From MGBC124762 sp048201935 (lineage in GTDB: Bacteria; Bacillota; Clostridia; Oscillospirales; Oscillospiraceae), in assembly GCA_048201935.1 (NCBI GenBank), contig DBFBGR010000024.1, forward strand, positions 54,105-118,104: a DNA stretch of 64,000 bases. The letters run 5' to 3'. Numbering within the stretch: position 1 is the stretch's first letter; each line of letters begins with the position of its first letter. The notes beneath the pieces were generated by a model, which saw nothing but the letters and a program-made list of their open reading frames with translations, was not told the DNA's origin and made no database searches. Of the stretch, positions 35,485-42,890 are shown one piece after another. A program made the position numbers and the translations under genes.

Positions 35485-35694
35485 TCAATCCTTGGGCTTG
35501 AGAGGCCGTTTCGTACCGTCGGGCTCCTGGATGACGGTGTGCTCCAACTGGGCGGTGAGATTGGCCCGCACCGCCTCCACATAGCGCCGGCGCAGGTCCT
35601 GCTGCTCGGCGCGCTCGTCGTCGGTGAGGCCCTCCGGGCTCTTGGCCTTCCGGGCCAGGGCGTTGATGCGCTGGATGTCGGCTTGTGTGATCAT
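35485..35694 (-). CDS. DUF896 (YnzC-like) small protein
   Basis: The 69-aa product starts MITQADIQRINALARKAK, followed by the family motif G-L-T-x-x-E-x-x-E-Q-x-x-L-R-x-x-Y. It continues with V-R-A-N-L, a typical two-helix hairpin, and a short tail ending LKPKD. A GGAGG site 5 nt before the ATG fixes the start; an upstream in-frame extension lacks such a site. YnzC in Bacillus subtilis is linked to the SOS operon, but the molecular function of the family is unknown. Here it sits between ylmH and prfB on the same strand, immediately downstream of structured element A. Confidence 0.9.
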   Translation of the reverse strand: MITQADIQRINALARKAKSPEGLTDDERAEQQDLRRRYVEAVRANLTAQLEHTVIQEPDGTKRPLKPKD

Positions 35695-35712
35695 ATATAC
35701 CTCCGTTGTTGG

Positions 35713-35845
35713 CACGCTCGGATTTGGCGGCCTTCTCGGCCCCGCTTCGCCCCTGCGCGGCCCAAATGCCGCTCATGCCGTTGGCATTCACCTGTTTTGG
35801 GCCTGTCGGGGCTCCATCGGGTCCGGGCCGCCTATCCTCGCGCTT
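35713..35845 (-). ncRNA. Structured 133-nt element, copy A
   Basis: It begins within the TAA stop codon of ylmH on the same strand and ends about 10 nt before the ribosome site of the DUF896 gene. It folds into one long hairpin: GCGC-GA-GGAT with ATCC-GA-GCGT (tandem G-A pairs), then GGCGGCC/GGCCGCC, CGGACCCG/CGGGGCCG, GCCCC/GGGGC, GGCCCAAA/TTTGGGCC and ATGCC/GGCAT around loop AAC. The internal loops ATGGA, GACA, GAGCGGCA, GCGCA and GAAG are identical in copy B, while the helices covary with it. Family unknown to me. It could be a 3'-UTR RNA, a leader of the next gene, or a REP/MITE-like structured repeat. Confidence 0.75.
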
Positions 35846-36635
35846 AGTATCTCTCCAATTCTACCATGATTCTACCTTTACGGCTCTCCCCCGTCACCTG
35901 GGCCAGGACGCACTTGCCGTGGCCCTTGGCGGTCAGGCTGTCCCCTTCCTTCAATAGCCGGTCGGGCTTTTGGCAGGGCAGGTGGTTGACCTGGACGTGG
36001 CCCCCGGCGATGAGGCTTGCCGCCTTGGCCCGGGACAGGCGAAAGCCCGCGGCGGCCACCGCGTCCAGCCGCAGAGATTGAAAGGTCTCGTGGCGCAATG
36101 TCCGGTCCCCGGCCACCGGCTCCAGCGCCGACAGCTCCAGTTCCCGGACCCGGACGGCGTAGCGTCCCACCTCGGTCCACTGGGTCAGCAGCGCGGGCAA
36201 AGCGGAGCGAAGGCACACCACCTGGGCCCGCTCCGACGTGACCAGGATATCCCCCAGACCCTCCCGGGCAAGGCCAAGGCCCATGAGGGCCCCCAAATAG
36301 TCCCGGTGGGACAGCTTGGCCTCTGGGGGCGGTACAGCCTCCACGGCGGCCAAGGGCTCATCCTCGTCCCCGGGGACAAACTCCTCCTGCCAGTCGGGCA
36401 AAAAGAGACAGACCTTTCGCTCGGCCTGGTCGTAGCCGCCCCAAAGCTGGTATCGGGCGCACCCCACGGCGGTCAACGCCTGGCGGGCCAGCTCCTGCTC
36501 GCCGTCGCTCAAAAACTGGCTGTGGGCGGGGACGTTGCGGCTCCGGGCCAGCTCCGCCTTGTCCAGCACCCGGGCCAGGGTCACCCGGCTCTGGGCGTCC
36601 ACCGCCAGGTGGTCTAAAATATCCTGTTTGCTCAT
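35844..36635 (-). CDS. ylmH: YlmH-type S4-domain RNA-binding protein
   Basis: 263 aa. The C-terminal S4 domain is clear at about residues 180-240 (LRLDAV, SRAKAASLIAGGHVQVN, LKEGD). The N-terminal part matches YlmH architecture (QFLSDGEQELA, RKVCLFLPDW, HRDYLGALMGLG, GDILV). YlmH (RqcP2) in B. subtilis binds 50S-peptidyl-tRNA complexes and acts in ribosome-associated quality control. Its start overlaps the stop of the upstream ABC exporter gene by 4 nt, so the two are co-translated. In many Firmicutes ylmH sits in the ylm/divIVA cell-division cluster; here it does not, at least within the window. Confidence 0.88.
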   Translation of the reverse strand: MSKQDILDHLAVDAQSRVTLARVLDKAELARSRNVPAHSQFLSDGEQELARQALTAVGCARYQLWGGYDQAERKVCLFLPDWQEEFVPGDEDEPLAAVEAVPPPEAKLSHRDYLGALMGLGLAREGLGDILVTSERAQVVCLRSALPALLTQWTEVGRYAVRVRELELSALEPVAGDRTLRHETFQSLRLDAVAAAGFRLSRAKAASLIAGGHVQVNHLPCQKPDRLLKEGDSLTAKGHGKCVLAQVTGESRKGRIMVELERY

Positions 36636-38374
36636 GCCTGGGCCGTCTGTGCCCGGTAGAGCCGGGCGTATTCGCCGTTTTGGGCCAGCAGCTCGTCGTG
36701 GCTGCCCTCCTCCAAAATACGGTTGTCGTCCACCACGATGATGCGGCTGGCGGCGCGGATGGTGGACAGCCGGTGGGCAATGATGAGGGTGGTCCGGCCC
36801 TGGGAGAGCTGGTCGAAGGCGGACTGGATGGCCCGCTCGGTGACGCTGTCCAGGGCGGAGGTGGCCTCGTCCAAGATCAAGATAGGCGGGTCCTTGAGGA
36901 AAATGCGGGCGATGGAGATACGCTGCTTCTGCCCGCCCGAGAGCATCACGCCCCGCTCGCCCACGTAGGTATCAAAGCCCTGGGGCATGGCCAGGATGTC
37001 GTCCAGTATCTCCGCTTTGCGGGCGGCCTCGGCCACCTCGTCCAGAGTGGCCCCGGGCTTGCCGTAAGCAATGTTGTCAAAGACCGTCCCGGCAAAGAGG
37101 AACACGTCCTGCTGCACGATGCCGATGGCCCGGCGCAGATCCTGCTGACGGAGGTCCCGCACGTCCACCCCGTCCACGGCGATGGCGCCGCCGGTCACGT
37201 CGTAGAACCGGGCGATGAGCTGGCATAGGGTGGACTTGCCGCCGCCGGAGGGCCCCACCACCGCCACGGTCTGGCCGTGGGGGATGGTCAAGCTCACGCG
37301 GCTGAGCACGTCCCGGTCATCGTCGTCATACCGGAAGGACACGTCCCGGATGTCGATATCGCCCACCACGTCGGCCATGGGCAAAGCGTCAGGCTTGTCC
37401 TGGACCTGGGGCTCCACCGCCATGAGCTCCACAAAGCGGGAAAAGCCCGCCATACCGTTCAAGAACTGCTCCACAAAGGCGGAGAGCTTGCGGATGGGCG
37501 TGACGAAGGTGGTGACATAGAGCGAGAAGGTCACCAGGTCCACATAGTCCAGCTTGCCTCCCATAATGAGCGCACCGCCGGCGGTGATGACCAGCACCGG
37601 CAGGATGGACATGGTGAACTCCAACCCGCCGTGGTAGAGGCCCATGTGGCGGTAATAGTCCCGCTTGGCCTCCCGAAACTGGTCGTTGGAGCGGCCAAAC
37701 TTCTCGATCTCGGCGCGTTCGTTGGCAAAGGCCTTGGCGGTGCGCATCCCAGACAGCGACGATTCCAGCTCGGCGTTGATGCCCGCCATGGTGGCCTTCA
37801 CCTGTCTCGAGGCCCGGACCATGCGAGAGCGCATAAAGACCGTATACACCGCGAACAACGGCACCGCGGCAAAGACCACCAGCGCCAGCTCCCAGCGGAT
37901 GGACAGCATCACGCAAAAGGCCCCTATCAGCGTCACTGCCGAGATAAAGAGGTCCTCAGGGCCGTGGTGGGCCAGCTCGGAAATTTCAAAGAGGTCGCTG
38001 GTCACCCGGCTCATGAGCTGGCCGGTGCGGTTTTGGTCGTAGAAGGAGAAGCTCAGCTCCTGAAGATGGGCAAAGAGGTCCTCCCGGATGTCCGCTTCGA
38101 TGCGCACGCCCATCATATGGCCCCAGTAGGTCACCACGAAGTACATCACGCCCTTGAGCACGTAGGCCCCGGCGATGATGGCCATGACGGCGAAGAAGGT
38201 CTGAAAGAGCCCCTGGGGCAGCAGGGACTGCATGGACAGCCGGGAGACGTAGGGGAACAGCAGGTCCACCGCGCAGATGCCCGCCGCGCACAGCATATCC
38301 ATGGCAAACAGCTTCCAATGGGGCTTATAATAGGACACGAAAATGCCTAAATTACTCCGCTTTTCCCCCTGCAC
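36632..38374 (-). CDS. ABC exporter, fused membrane and ATPase domains
   Basis: A 580-aa half-transporter of the MsbA/multidrug type. About residues 20-300 form the six-helix membrane domain. The ATPase follows, with Walker A (GPSGGGKST), signature LSGGQKQR, Walker B (ILILDEATSALD) and switch His (IIAHRLST). The GTG at 38374 is the likely start: AGGGAGG lies 7 nt upstream, and the ATG at 38443 would fall inside the promoter (38,415-38,443). It works as a homodimer or with a partner not present here. Substrate unknown: lipid, drug or peptide. Coupled to ylmH by a 4-nt overlap. Confidence 0.93.
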   Translation of the reverse strand: MQGEKRSNLGIFVSYYKPHWKLFAMDMLCAAGICAVDLLFPYVSRLSMQSLLPQGLFQTFFAVMAIIAGAYVLKGVMYFVVTYWGHMMGVRIEADIREDLFAHLQELSFSFYDQNRTGQLMSRVTSDLFEISELAHHGPEDLFISAVTLIGAFCVMLSIRWELALVVFAAVPLFAVYTVFMRSRMVRASRQVKATMAGINAELESSLSGMRTAKAFANERAEIEKFGRSNDQFREAKRDYYRHMGLYHGGLEFTMSILPVLVITAGGALIMGGKLDYVDLVTFSLYVTTFVTPIRKLSAFVEQFLNGMAGFSRFVELMAVEPQVQDKPDALPMADVVGDIDIRDVSFRYDDDDRDVLSRVSLTIPHGQTVAVVGPSGGGKSTLCQLIARFYDVTGGAIAVDGVDVRDLRQQDLRRAIGIVQQDVFLFAGTVFDNIAYGKPGATLDEVAEAARKAEILDDILAMPQGFDTYVGERGVMLSGGQKQRISIARIFLKDPPILILDEATSALDSVTERAIQSAFDQLSQGRTTLIIAHRLSTIRAASRIIVVDDNRILEEGSHDELLAQNGEYARLYRAQTAQA

Positions 38375-38388
38375 GACGTTCCCTCCCT

Positions 38389-38413
38389 TTGTATCCATCC
38401 AATTTGTATCCAT
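38389..38413 (-). repeat. Tandem ATGGATACAAA direct repeat in the ABC exporter leader
   Basis: On the minus strand ATGGATACAAA occurs twice with a 4-nt gap between the promoter -10 box and the ribosome site. It would lie at or just after the transcription start. It could be a regulator site or chance. Confidence 0.4.
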
Positions 38414-38414
38414 T

Positions 38415-38443
38415 AGTATAGGAGAAACCAGTAAAAAAGTCAA
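38415..38443 (-). promoter_or_regulatory. Promoter of ABC exporter-ylmH
   Basis: TTGACT (38,443-38,438), 17-nt spacer, TATACT (38,420-38,415). It is divergent from the promoter at 38,453-38,481, and the -35 boxes lie back to back. Confidence 0.75.
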
Positions 38444-38452
38444 ACGGCGGCC

Positions 38453-38481
38453 TTGCCAAATTTTCCCCGCTGGCCTATAAT
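38453..38481 (+). promoter_or_regulatory. Promoter of the sulfhydrylase gene
   Basis: TTGCCA, 17-nt spacer, TATAAT. The leader to the ATG at 38515 is only about 27 nt, so there is no room for a SAM riboswitch or T-box. Confidence 0.75.
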
Positions 38482-38514
38482 AGATTTCAAATCATTGCCC
38501 AAGGAGGGTCCACC

Positions 38515-39789
38515 ATGAAGCTCGATACCAAATGCGTCCACGCCGGGTATACCCCCGGCAACGGCCAGCCCCGGAACATCCCCATCGTCCAGTCCACCAC
38601 CTTCCGCTACGAAAGTGGCGAGGCCATGGGCGCCCTCTTCGACCTGGAGGCCGAGGGCTACTTCTACACCCGGCTCCAAAACCCCACCAATGACCATGTG
38701 GCCGCCAAGATCTGCGCCCTGGAGGGCGGCACGGCGGCCATGCTGACCAGTTCGGGCCAGGCGGCCAACTTCTACGCCGTGTTCAACATCGCCTCCTGCG
38801 GCGACCATGTGGTGGCCTCCTCCTCCATCTACGGCGGCACCTTCAACCTCTTCGCCGTCACCATGAAGCGCATGGGCGTGGACTTCACCTTCGTGGACCC
38901 CGACTGCTCCGAGGCCGAGCTGGAAGCCGCCTTCCGGCCCAACACCAAGGCCGTCTTCGGCGAGTCCATCGCCAACCCCGCCCTCACCGTGCTGGACTTT
39001 GAGAAGTTCGCCCAGGCCGCCCACGCCCACGGCGTGCCCCTCATCGTGGACAACACCTTCCCCACCCCCGTCAACTGCCGCCCCTTTGAGCACGGGGCGG
39101 ACATCATCACCCACTCCACCACCAAGTATATGGACGGCCACGCCAACGCCGTGGGCGGGGCCATCGTGGACTCTGGCAAGTTCGACTGGACGAAGTACCC
39201 CGACAAGTTCCCCGGTCTGTGTACCCCCGACGACAGCTACCACGGCGTGACTTATACGGAGCGCTTCGGCCTGGCCGGGGCCTTTATCACCAAGGCCACC
39301 GCCCAGCTCATGCGGGACTTCGGCTCCATCCCCTCCCCCCAGAACGCCTACTACCTCAACATCGGCCTGGAGACCCTGCCCCTTCGCATGGCCAAGCACT
39401 GCGCCAACGCCCTGGCGGTGGCCCAGTACCTAGAAAAGCACCCCAAGGTGGCCTGGGTCCGCCACCCGGGCCTTCCCGGCGACCCCTACCACGCTCTGGC
39501 CCAAAAGTATATGCCCGCCGGCACCTGCGGCGTGGTCTCCTTCGGCGTGAAGGGCGGCCGGGAAGCGGCCCAGAAGTTCATGGCCGGACTGGAGCTGGCC
39601 TCCATCGCCACCCACGTGGCCGACGCCAAGACCTGCGTGCTCCACCCCGCCTCCACCACCCACCGCCAAATGACCGACGCCCAACTGGCCCACGCCGGAG
39701 TAGCCCCGGACCTGGTGCGGCTCAGCGTGGGCATCGAGGATGTAGGCGACCTCATCGCCGACGTGGAAAAGGCCCTGGCCGGGGTATAA
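38515..39789 (+). CDS. O-acetylhomoserine sulfhydrylase (PLP enzyme)
   Basis: 424 aa, Cys/Met metabolism PLP-dependent family. Family members make homocysteine or methionine from O-acetylhomoserine plus sulfide or a thiol. Visible motifs: N-terminal TKCVHAGYTP, the YTRLQNPT phosphate-binding element, the SSGQAA glycine turn, IVDNTF, the PLP lysine in HSTTKYMDGH, and the C-terminal VRLSVGIEDVGDLI. Its length and the insert around the FDWTKYPDKFPGL region fit MetY/O-acetylhomoserine aminocarboxypropyltransferase better than cystathionine gamma-synthase (about 380 aa). AAGGAGG lies 8 nt before the ATG. Single-gene transcription unit ended by the hairpin at 39,831-39,865. Confidence 0.92.
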   Translation: MKLDTKCVHAGYTPGNGQPRNIPIVQSTTFRYESGEAMGALFDLEAEGYFYTRLQNPTNDHVAAKICALEGGTAAMLTSSGQAANFYAVFNIASCGDHVVASSSIYGGTFNLFAVTMKRMGVDFTFVDPDCSEAELEAAFRPNTKAVFGESIANPALTVLDFEKFAQAAHAHGVPLIVDNTFPTPVNCRPFEHGADIITHSTTKYMDGHANAVGGAIVDSGKFDWTKYPDKFPGLCTPDDSYHGVTYTERFGLAGAFITKATAQLMRDFGSIPSPQNAYYLNIGLETLPLRMAKHCANALAVAQYLEKHPKVAWVRHPGLPGDPYHALAQKYMPAGTCGVVSFGVKGGREAAQKFMAGLELASIATHVADAKTCVLHPASTTHRQMTDAQLAHAGVAPDLVRLSVGIEDVGDLIADVEKALAGV

Positions 39790-39830
39790 CGCGCCGCCGC
39801 CAGAGCCTGGAAGACTTGGCCCTTCGCATA

Positions 39831-39865
39831 AAAAGAGCTCCGTCCTCATAGGACGGAGCTCTTTT
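39831..39865. terminator. Bidirectional terminator
   Basis: Perfect 15-bp stem (AAAAGAGCTCCGTCC) with loop TCATA. It serves the sulfhydrylase on plus and the zinc-ribbon gene on minus, whose stop codon abuts it. Confidence 0.9.
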
Positions 39866-40254
39866 CAACTATTCTCTTCAAAACTGGTGCCGCAGGAGCG
39901 GCAGGTGACCCGGATGCGGCCCGCCCCCTTGGGGACCCGGAGCTGCTGGCCGCAGTTGGGGCACTTGAAATACTTATGGGTCTTGTCGCTGCGTTTGGTC
40001 TTGGCCGTCCGCCAGCGGCTGCGCAGGGGCGCGGTGGCGTTCAAGAACCGCTGGTTCTCCGCCCGGCGCTTGGCGATATTGCGCGAGAGCATCCGGTACA
40101 GGGTCACCACCGCCAAAAGCGTGCACACCAGCCCCAGCACATGCCAGCCGGTGAGTATCTCCGCCAGCCAGACCACCAGATACAGCACCAGGGTAAACGT
40201 ACCCAGGGCGTCCGCGCCGTAGCGTCCGTACATGAACCTCTGGAGAAACCCCAT
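39865..40254 (-). CDS. Small membrane protein with C-terminal zinc ribbon
   Basis: 129 aa. Residues about 15-60 form two hydrophobic segments (GTFTLVLYLVVWLAEIL and VLGLVCTLLAVVTLY). A basic stretch follows (RNIAKRRAEN, KTKRSDK), then CPNCG...CRSCG, a four-cysteine zinc ribbon. The fold suggests a membrane-tethered zinc-binding domain on the cytoplasmic side; function unknown. A TATAAT box on the minus strand (40,293-40,288) with a poor -35 box lies upstream. Similar short proteins are common in gut Clostridia and are usually annotated as zinc-ribbon or hypothetical. Confidence 0.82.
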   Translation of the reverse strand: MGFLQRFMYGRYGADALGTFTLVLYLVVWLAEILTGWHVLGLVCTLLAVVTLYRMLSRNIAKRRAENQRFLNATAPLRSRWRTAKTKRSDKTHKYFKCPNCGQQLRVPKGAGRIRVTCRSCGTSFEENS

Positions 40255-40340
40255 ACTCCAAGCTCCCTTTCCGCAAAGTCGGTAAAAATTATAATAACAC
40301 CGTCCACAGGGTAAAGCGTAAACAAAATGTAAATTCCTCT

Positions 40341-40369
40341 TGCGCCCGGGGTGGAAAGACCGTATAATG
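40341..40369 (+). promoter_or_regulatory. Promoter of the dCMP deaminase gene
   Basis: TTGCGC, 17-nt spacer, TATAAT, followed by AAGGAGGGC 7 nt before the ATG at 40405. Confidence 0.7.
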
Positions 40370-40404
40370 GACCCATCAAGCTCCTTGTAAGGAGGGCCAG
40401 CGTC

Positions 40405-40884
40405 ATGCAGAGATTAGACAAAGTGAACTACTACCTGGACATCGCCCAGACCGTGGCCGAACGCTCCACGTGCCTGCGCAAGTGCTACGGCGCCATCCTG
40501 GTCAAAAGCGACGAGATCATCTCCACCGGCTACAACGGCGCCCCCCGGGGCCGGAAGAACTGTGCCGACCTGGGGGTGTGTACCCGCGAGCAGTTGAACA
40601 TCCCCTCCGGCGAGCGCTATGAGCTCTGCCGCAGCGTCCACGCCGAGGCCAACTGCATCATCTCCGCCGCCCGCAGCGAGAGCCTGGGCGCCACGCTGTA
40701 CTTAGCCTGCCGGGACCCCCAGACCGGGGAGGTGGTCTCGGGCACCACCTCGTGCATGATGTGCCGCAAGCTTATCATCAACGCCGGCATCAGCCAGGTC
40801 ATCATCCGGGACACCCCCACCGACTACCGGGTGGTCCACGTGGAGGACTGGATCAGAGAAGACGATTCCTTGCCTCAGCAGTAG
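40405..40884 (+). CDS. comEB: dCMP deaminase
   Basis: 159 aa, zinc-dependent cytidine/deoxycytidylate deaminase family; converts dCMP to dUMP for thymidylate synthesis. The zinc site is visible as HAEAN (His plus catalytic Glu) and TSCMMCRKL (C-x-x-C). The substrate region has TGYNGAPRG and an inserted C-x-x-L-G-V-C segment typical of dCMP deaminases. The start at 40405 (MQRLDKVNYYLDIA) follows AAGGAGG; an upstream in-frame ATG would lie in the promoter. The symbol follows the Bacillus name; no competence genes are adjacent. Confidence 0.9.
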   Translation: MQRLDKVNYYLDIAQTVAERSTCLRKCYGAILVKSDEIISTGYNGAPRGRKNCADLGVCTREQLNIPSGERYELCRSVHAEANCIISAARSESLGATLYLACRDPQTGEVVSGTTSCMMCRKLIINAGISQVIIRDTPTDYRVVHVEDWIREDDSLPQQ

Positions 40885-40959
40885 GGGCCGCTGGTCTTGC
40901 CTGTCGGCTCGGTCGCGCGATGGGACGCGTGCCACTGGCACGCATCGCCCCAGCGGCCC
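40885..40959 (+). other. Structured intergenic segment after the dCMP deaminase
   Basis: It starts at the base after the TAG stop. Outer stem GGGCCGCTGG/CCAGCGGCCC (10 bp perfect) encloses a GCGTGCC-ACT-GGCACGC hairpin. It is not followed by a T-run; a separate terminator lies 16 nt further on. Short words (GCCTGTCGG, CATCGCCCC) resemble the complement of the 133-nt elements, but the overall fold differs. Confidence 0.5.
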
Positions 40960-40975
40960 GCGAACACAGACCCAC

Positions 40976-41005
40976 GCCCCGCCGGCGGCCCGGCGGGGCG
41001 CTTTT
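40976..41005 (+). terminator. Terminator of the dCMP deaminase unit
   Basis: 10-bp GC stem GCCCCGCCGG/CCGGCGGGGC with loop CGGC, followed by GCTTTT. Confidence 0.85.
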
Positions 41006-41028
41006 CATGCCCCTTTCCCGATTTGGCC

Positions 41029-41057
41029 TTGACAGTCTGGGCGTTCTGATTTACAAT
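41029..41057 (+). promoter_or_regulatory. Promoter of rny
   Basis: TTGACA, 17-nt spacer, TACAAT. The leader of about 68 nt ends with an AGAGGTG ribosome site. Confidence 0.75.
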
Positions 41058-41131
41058 AATATAGGTTTACTATCTGGCAAAATGGCCGGAATACCGAAAA
41101 AACAAGGAAAGAAGAGGTGTAACAAGACAAG

Positions 41132-42685
41132 ATGGATATTATCATCGCCGTCATCATCGGCGTTGTGGCCCTTGTGCTGGGCGTGGCCATCGGCGTGCCG
41201 CTGGGTATCGCCCGACGCAAGTCCGCCGCCGAGCGGGAGATCGGCTCCGCCGAGGACGAGGCCAAGCGCATCATCAACGACGCCATCAAATCCGCCGAGA
41301 GCAAGAAGCGCGAAGCCCTGGTGGAGGCCAAGGAGGAGATCCTCAAGGCCCGCAACGAGCACGAGGCCGAGGTCAAGGAGCGTCGCTCCGAGCTCTCCAA
41401 GCAGGAGAACCGCCTCCAGCAGAAGGAGGAGAACCTGGACAAAAAGCTGGACAATGTAGAGAAAAAAGAAGAGGCCATCGCCGCCAAGGCCGAGGCCCTG
41501 GAGGAGCAGAAGGCGGAGCTGGAGGCCCTGAAGGCCAAGGAGCTTTTGGAGCTGGAGCGCATCTCGGGCTACACCGCCGAGGAGGCCAAGAAGTTCCTGC
41601 TGGACCAACTGGAGCAGGAGGTCACCCACGAGGCCGCCTTAAAGGTCAAGGAGATCGAGACCCGGGCCAAGGAGGAGGCGGACAACACCGCCAAGGAGAT
41701 CATCTCCCTTGCCATCCAGCGCTGCGCCGCCGACCATGTGGCCGAGGCCACCGTGTCCGTGGTGCCCCTGCCCAACGACGACCTCAAAGGCCGCATCATC
41801 GGCCGGGAGGGCCGCAACATCCGCACCCTGGAGACCATGACCGGTGTGGACCTCATCATCGACGACACCCCCGAGGCCATCACCGTTAGCTGCTTTGACC
41901 CCGTCCGCCGGGAGATCGCCCGCATCGCCCTGGAAAAGCTCATCCAGGATGGGCGCATCCACCCCGCCCGCATCGAGGAGATGGTGGAGAAGGCCAAGCG
42001 GGAGGTGGACGCCACCATCAAGGCCGAGGGTGAGCGGGCCGTCTTTGAGACCAACGTCCACGGCCTTCACCCCGAGCTCATCAAGCTGCTGGGCCGGATG
42101 CGCTACCGCACCAGCTACGGCCAGAACGTCCTGAGCCACTCCATTGAGGTCTGCCATGTGGCAGGGCTCTTGGCCGCCGAGATCGGCGCCGACGTGACCA
42201 TGGCCAAGCGGGCCGGCCTCCTCCACGACCTGGGCAAGTCCATCGACCACGAGGTGGAGGGCTCCCACGTCCAGATCGGCGTGGAGCTGGCCCGGAAGTA
42301 CCACGAGTCCGACGGCGTGGTCCACGCCATCGAGGCCCACCACAACGACGTGGAGCCCCAGACCATCGTGGCCTGCCTGGTCCAGGCCGCCGACGCCATC
42401 TCCGCCGCCCGCCCCGGCGCCCGGCGCGAGAACGTGGAGAACTACATCAAGCGTCTGGAGAAGTTGGAGGAGGTCTGCTCCTCCTTCCCCGGGGTGGACA
42501 AGTCCTTCGCCATCCAGGCGGGCCGGGAGGTCCGCATCATGGTGGCCCCGGAGAAGATCAGCGAGGACCAGATGACCCTGCTGGCCCGGGACATCGCCAA
42601 GAAGATCGAGGAGGAGCTGGAATACCCCGGTCAGATCAAGGTCAACGTCCTGCGGGAGACCCGGGTCATCGAGTACGCAAAGTAA
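41132..42685 (+). CDS. rny: Ribonuclease Y
   Basis: 517 aa, membrane-anchored endoribonuclease that initiates mRNA decay in Firmicutes. In order: N-terminal transmembrane helix (residues 1-25, DIIIAVIIGVVALVLG); a long charged coiled coil (about 30-155); a KH domain (about 205-270, GRIIGREGRNIRTLE); and an HD phosphohydrolase domain (about 330-425) with the H-D pair in GLLHDLGKSIDHE and HHNDVEP. The C-terminus ends NVLRETRVIEYAK, as usual for the family. The start has only a moderate ribosome site. Copy B of the structured element begins 6 nt after the stop. A DEAD-box helicase and PNPase follow within 6 kb. Confidence 0.97.
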   Translation: MDIIIAVIIGVVALVLGVAIGVPLGIARRKSAAEREIGSAEDEAKRIINDAIKSAESKKREALVEAKEEILKARNEHEAEVKERRSELSKQENRLQQKEENLDKKLDNVEKKEEAIAAKAEALEEQKAELEALKAKELLELERISGYTAEEAKKFLLDQLEQEVTHEAALKVKEIETRAKEEADNTAKEIISLAIQRCAADHVAEATVSVVPLPNDDLKGRIIGREGRNIRTLETMTGVDLIIDDTPEAITVSCFDPVRREIARIALEKLIQDGRIHPARIEEMVEKAKREVDATIKAEGERAVFETNVHGLHPELIKLLGRMRYRTSYGQNVLSHSIEVCHVAGLLAAEIGADVTMAKRAGLLHDLGKSIDHEVEGSHVQIGVELARKYHESDGVVHAIEAHHNDVEPQTIVACLVQAADAISAARPGARRENVENYIKRLEKLEEVCSSFPGVDKSFAIQAGREVRIMVAPEKISEDQMTLLARDIAKKIEEELEYPGQIKVNVLRETRVIEYAK

Positions 42686-42690
42686 GATCG

Positions 42691-42823
42691 AAGCGCGAGG
42701 GTAGGCGCGCCGGGGGCGATGGAGCGGCGACAGGCCAAAAACAGGCGAACGCCGTAGGCGTGAGCGGCATTTTGGCCGCGCAGCCGCGAAGCGACCCCGA
42801 CAAGCGCGCCCAACCCGAGCGTG
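42691..42823 (+). ncRNA. Structured 133-nt element, copy B
   Basis: Same length as copy A and colinear with it. Its helices are GCGC-GA-GGGT/ACCC-GA-GCGT, GGCGCGC/GCGCGCC, CGGGGGCG/CGACCCCG, GCGGC/GCCGC, GGCCAAAA/TTTTGGCC and ACGCC/GGCGT around loop GTA. Compared with copy A the paired positions change together, while internal loops ATGGA, GACA, GAGCGGCA, GCGCA and GAAG are unchanged. It lies in the rny 3' region, same strand, between the stop codon and the terminator at 42,844, so it should be part of the rny transcript. Confidence 0.78.
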
Positions 42824-42843
42824 ACAGCCCCCACAATATTACA

Positions 42844-42880
42844 AAAAAGAGACCATCTGCGTGGCAGATGGTCTCTTTTT
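42844..42880. terminator. Bidirectional terminator between rny and the helicase
   Basis: Perfect 17-bp stem (AAAAAGAGACCATCTGC) with loop GTG. It ends rny on plus and the DEAD-box gene on minus. Confidence 0.92.
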
Positions 42881-42890
42881 GTGCTCGGTG

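Noticed and set aside
35429..35791. 120-codon minus frame through copy A and the DUF896 gene, sharing M-S-G-I-x-A-A-Q with a frame at 42,760
   Set aside because: The shared peptide reflects the nucleotide similarity of the two structured elements. Base changes follow helix pairing, not codon position, and no ribosome site is present.
38375..38443. N-terminal extension of the ABC exporter from the ATG at 38443
   Set aside because: This segment contains the promoter; the GTG at 38374 has a well-spaced AGGGAGG and gives the usual half-transporter length.
38482..38514. Possible SAM riboswitch or T-box before the sulfhydrylase
   Set aside because: Only about 30 nt lie between the -10 box and the start codon, too short for either.
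38440..39399. 319-codon minus-strand frame opposite the sulfhydrylase
   Set aside because: No ribosome site or recognisable protein, and the PLP enzyme on plus has all family motifs.
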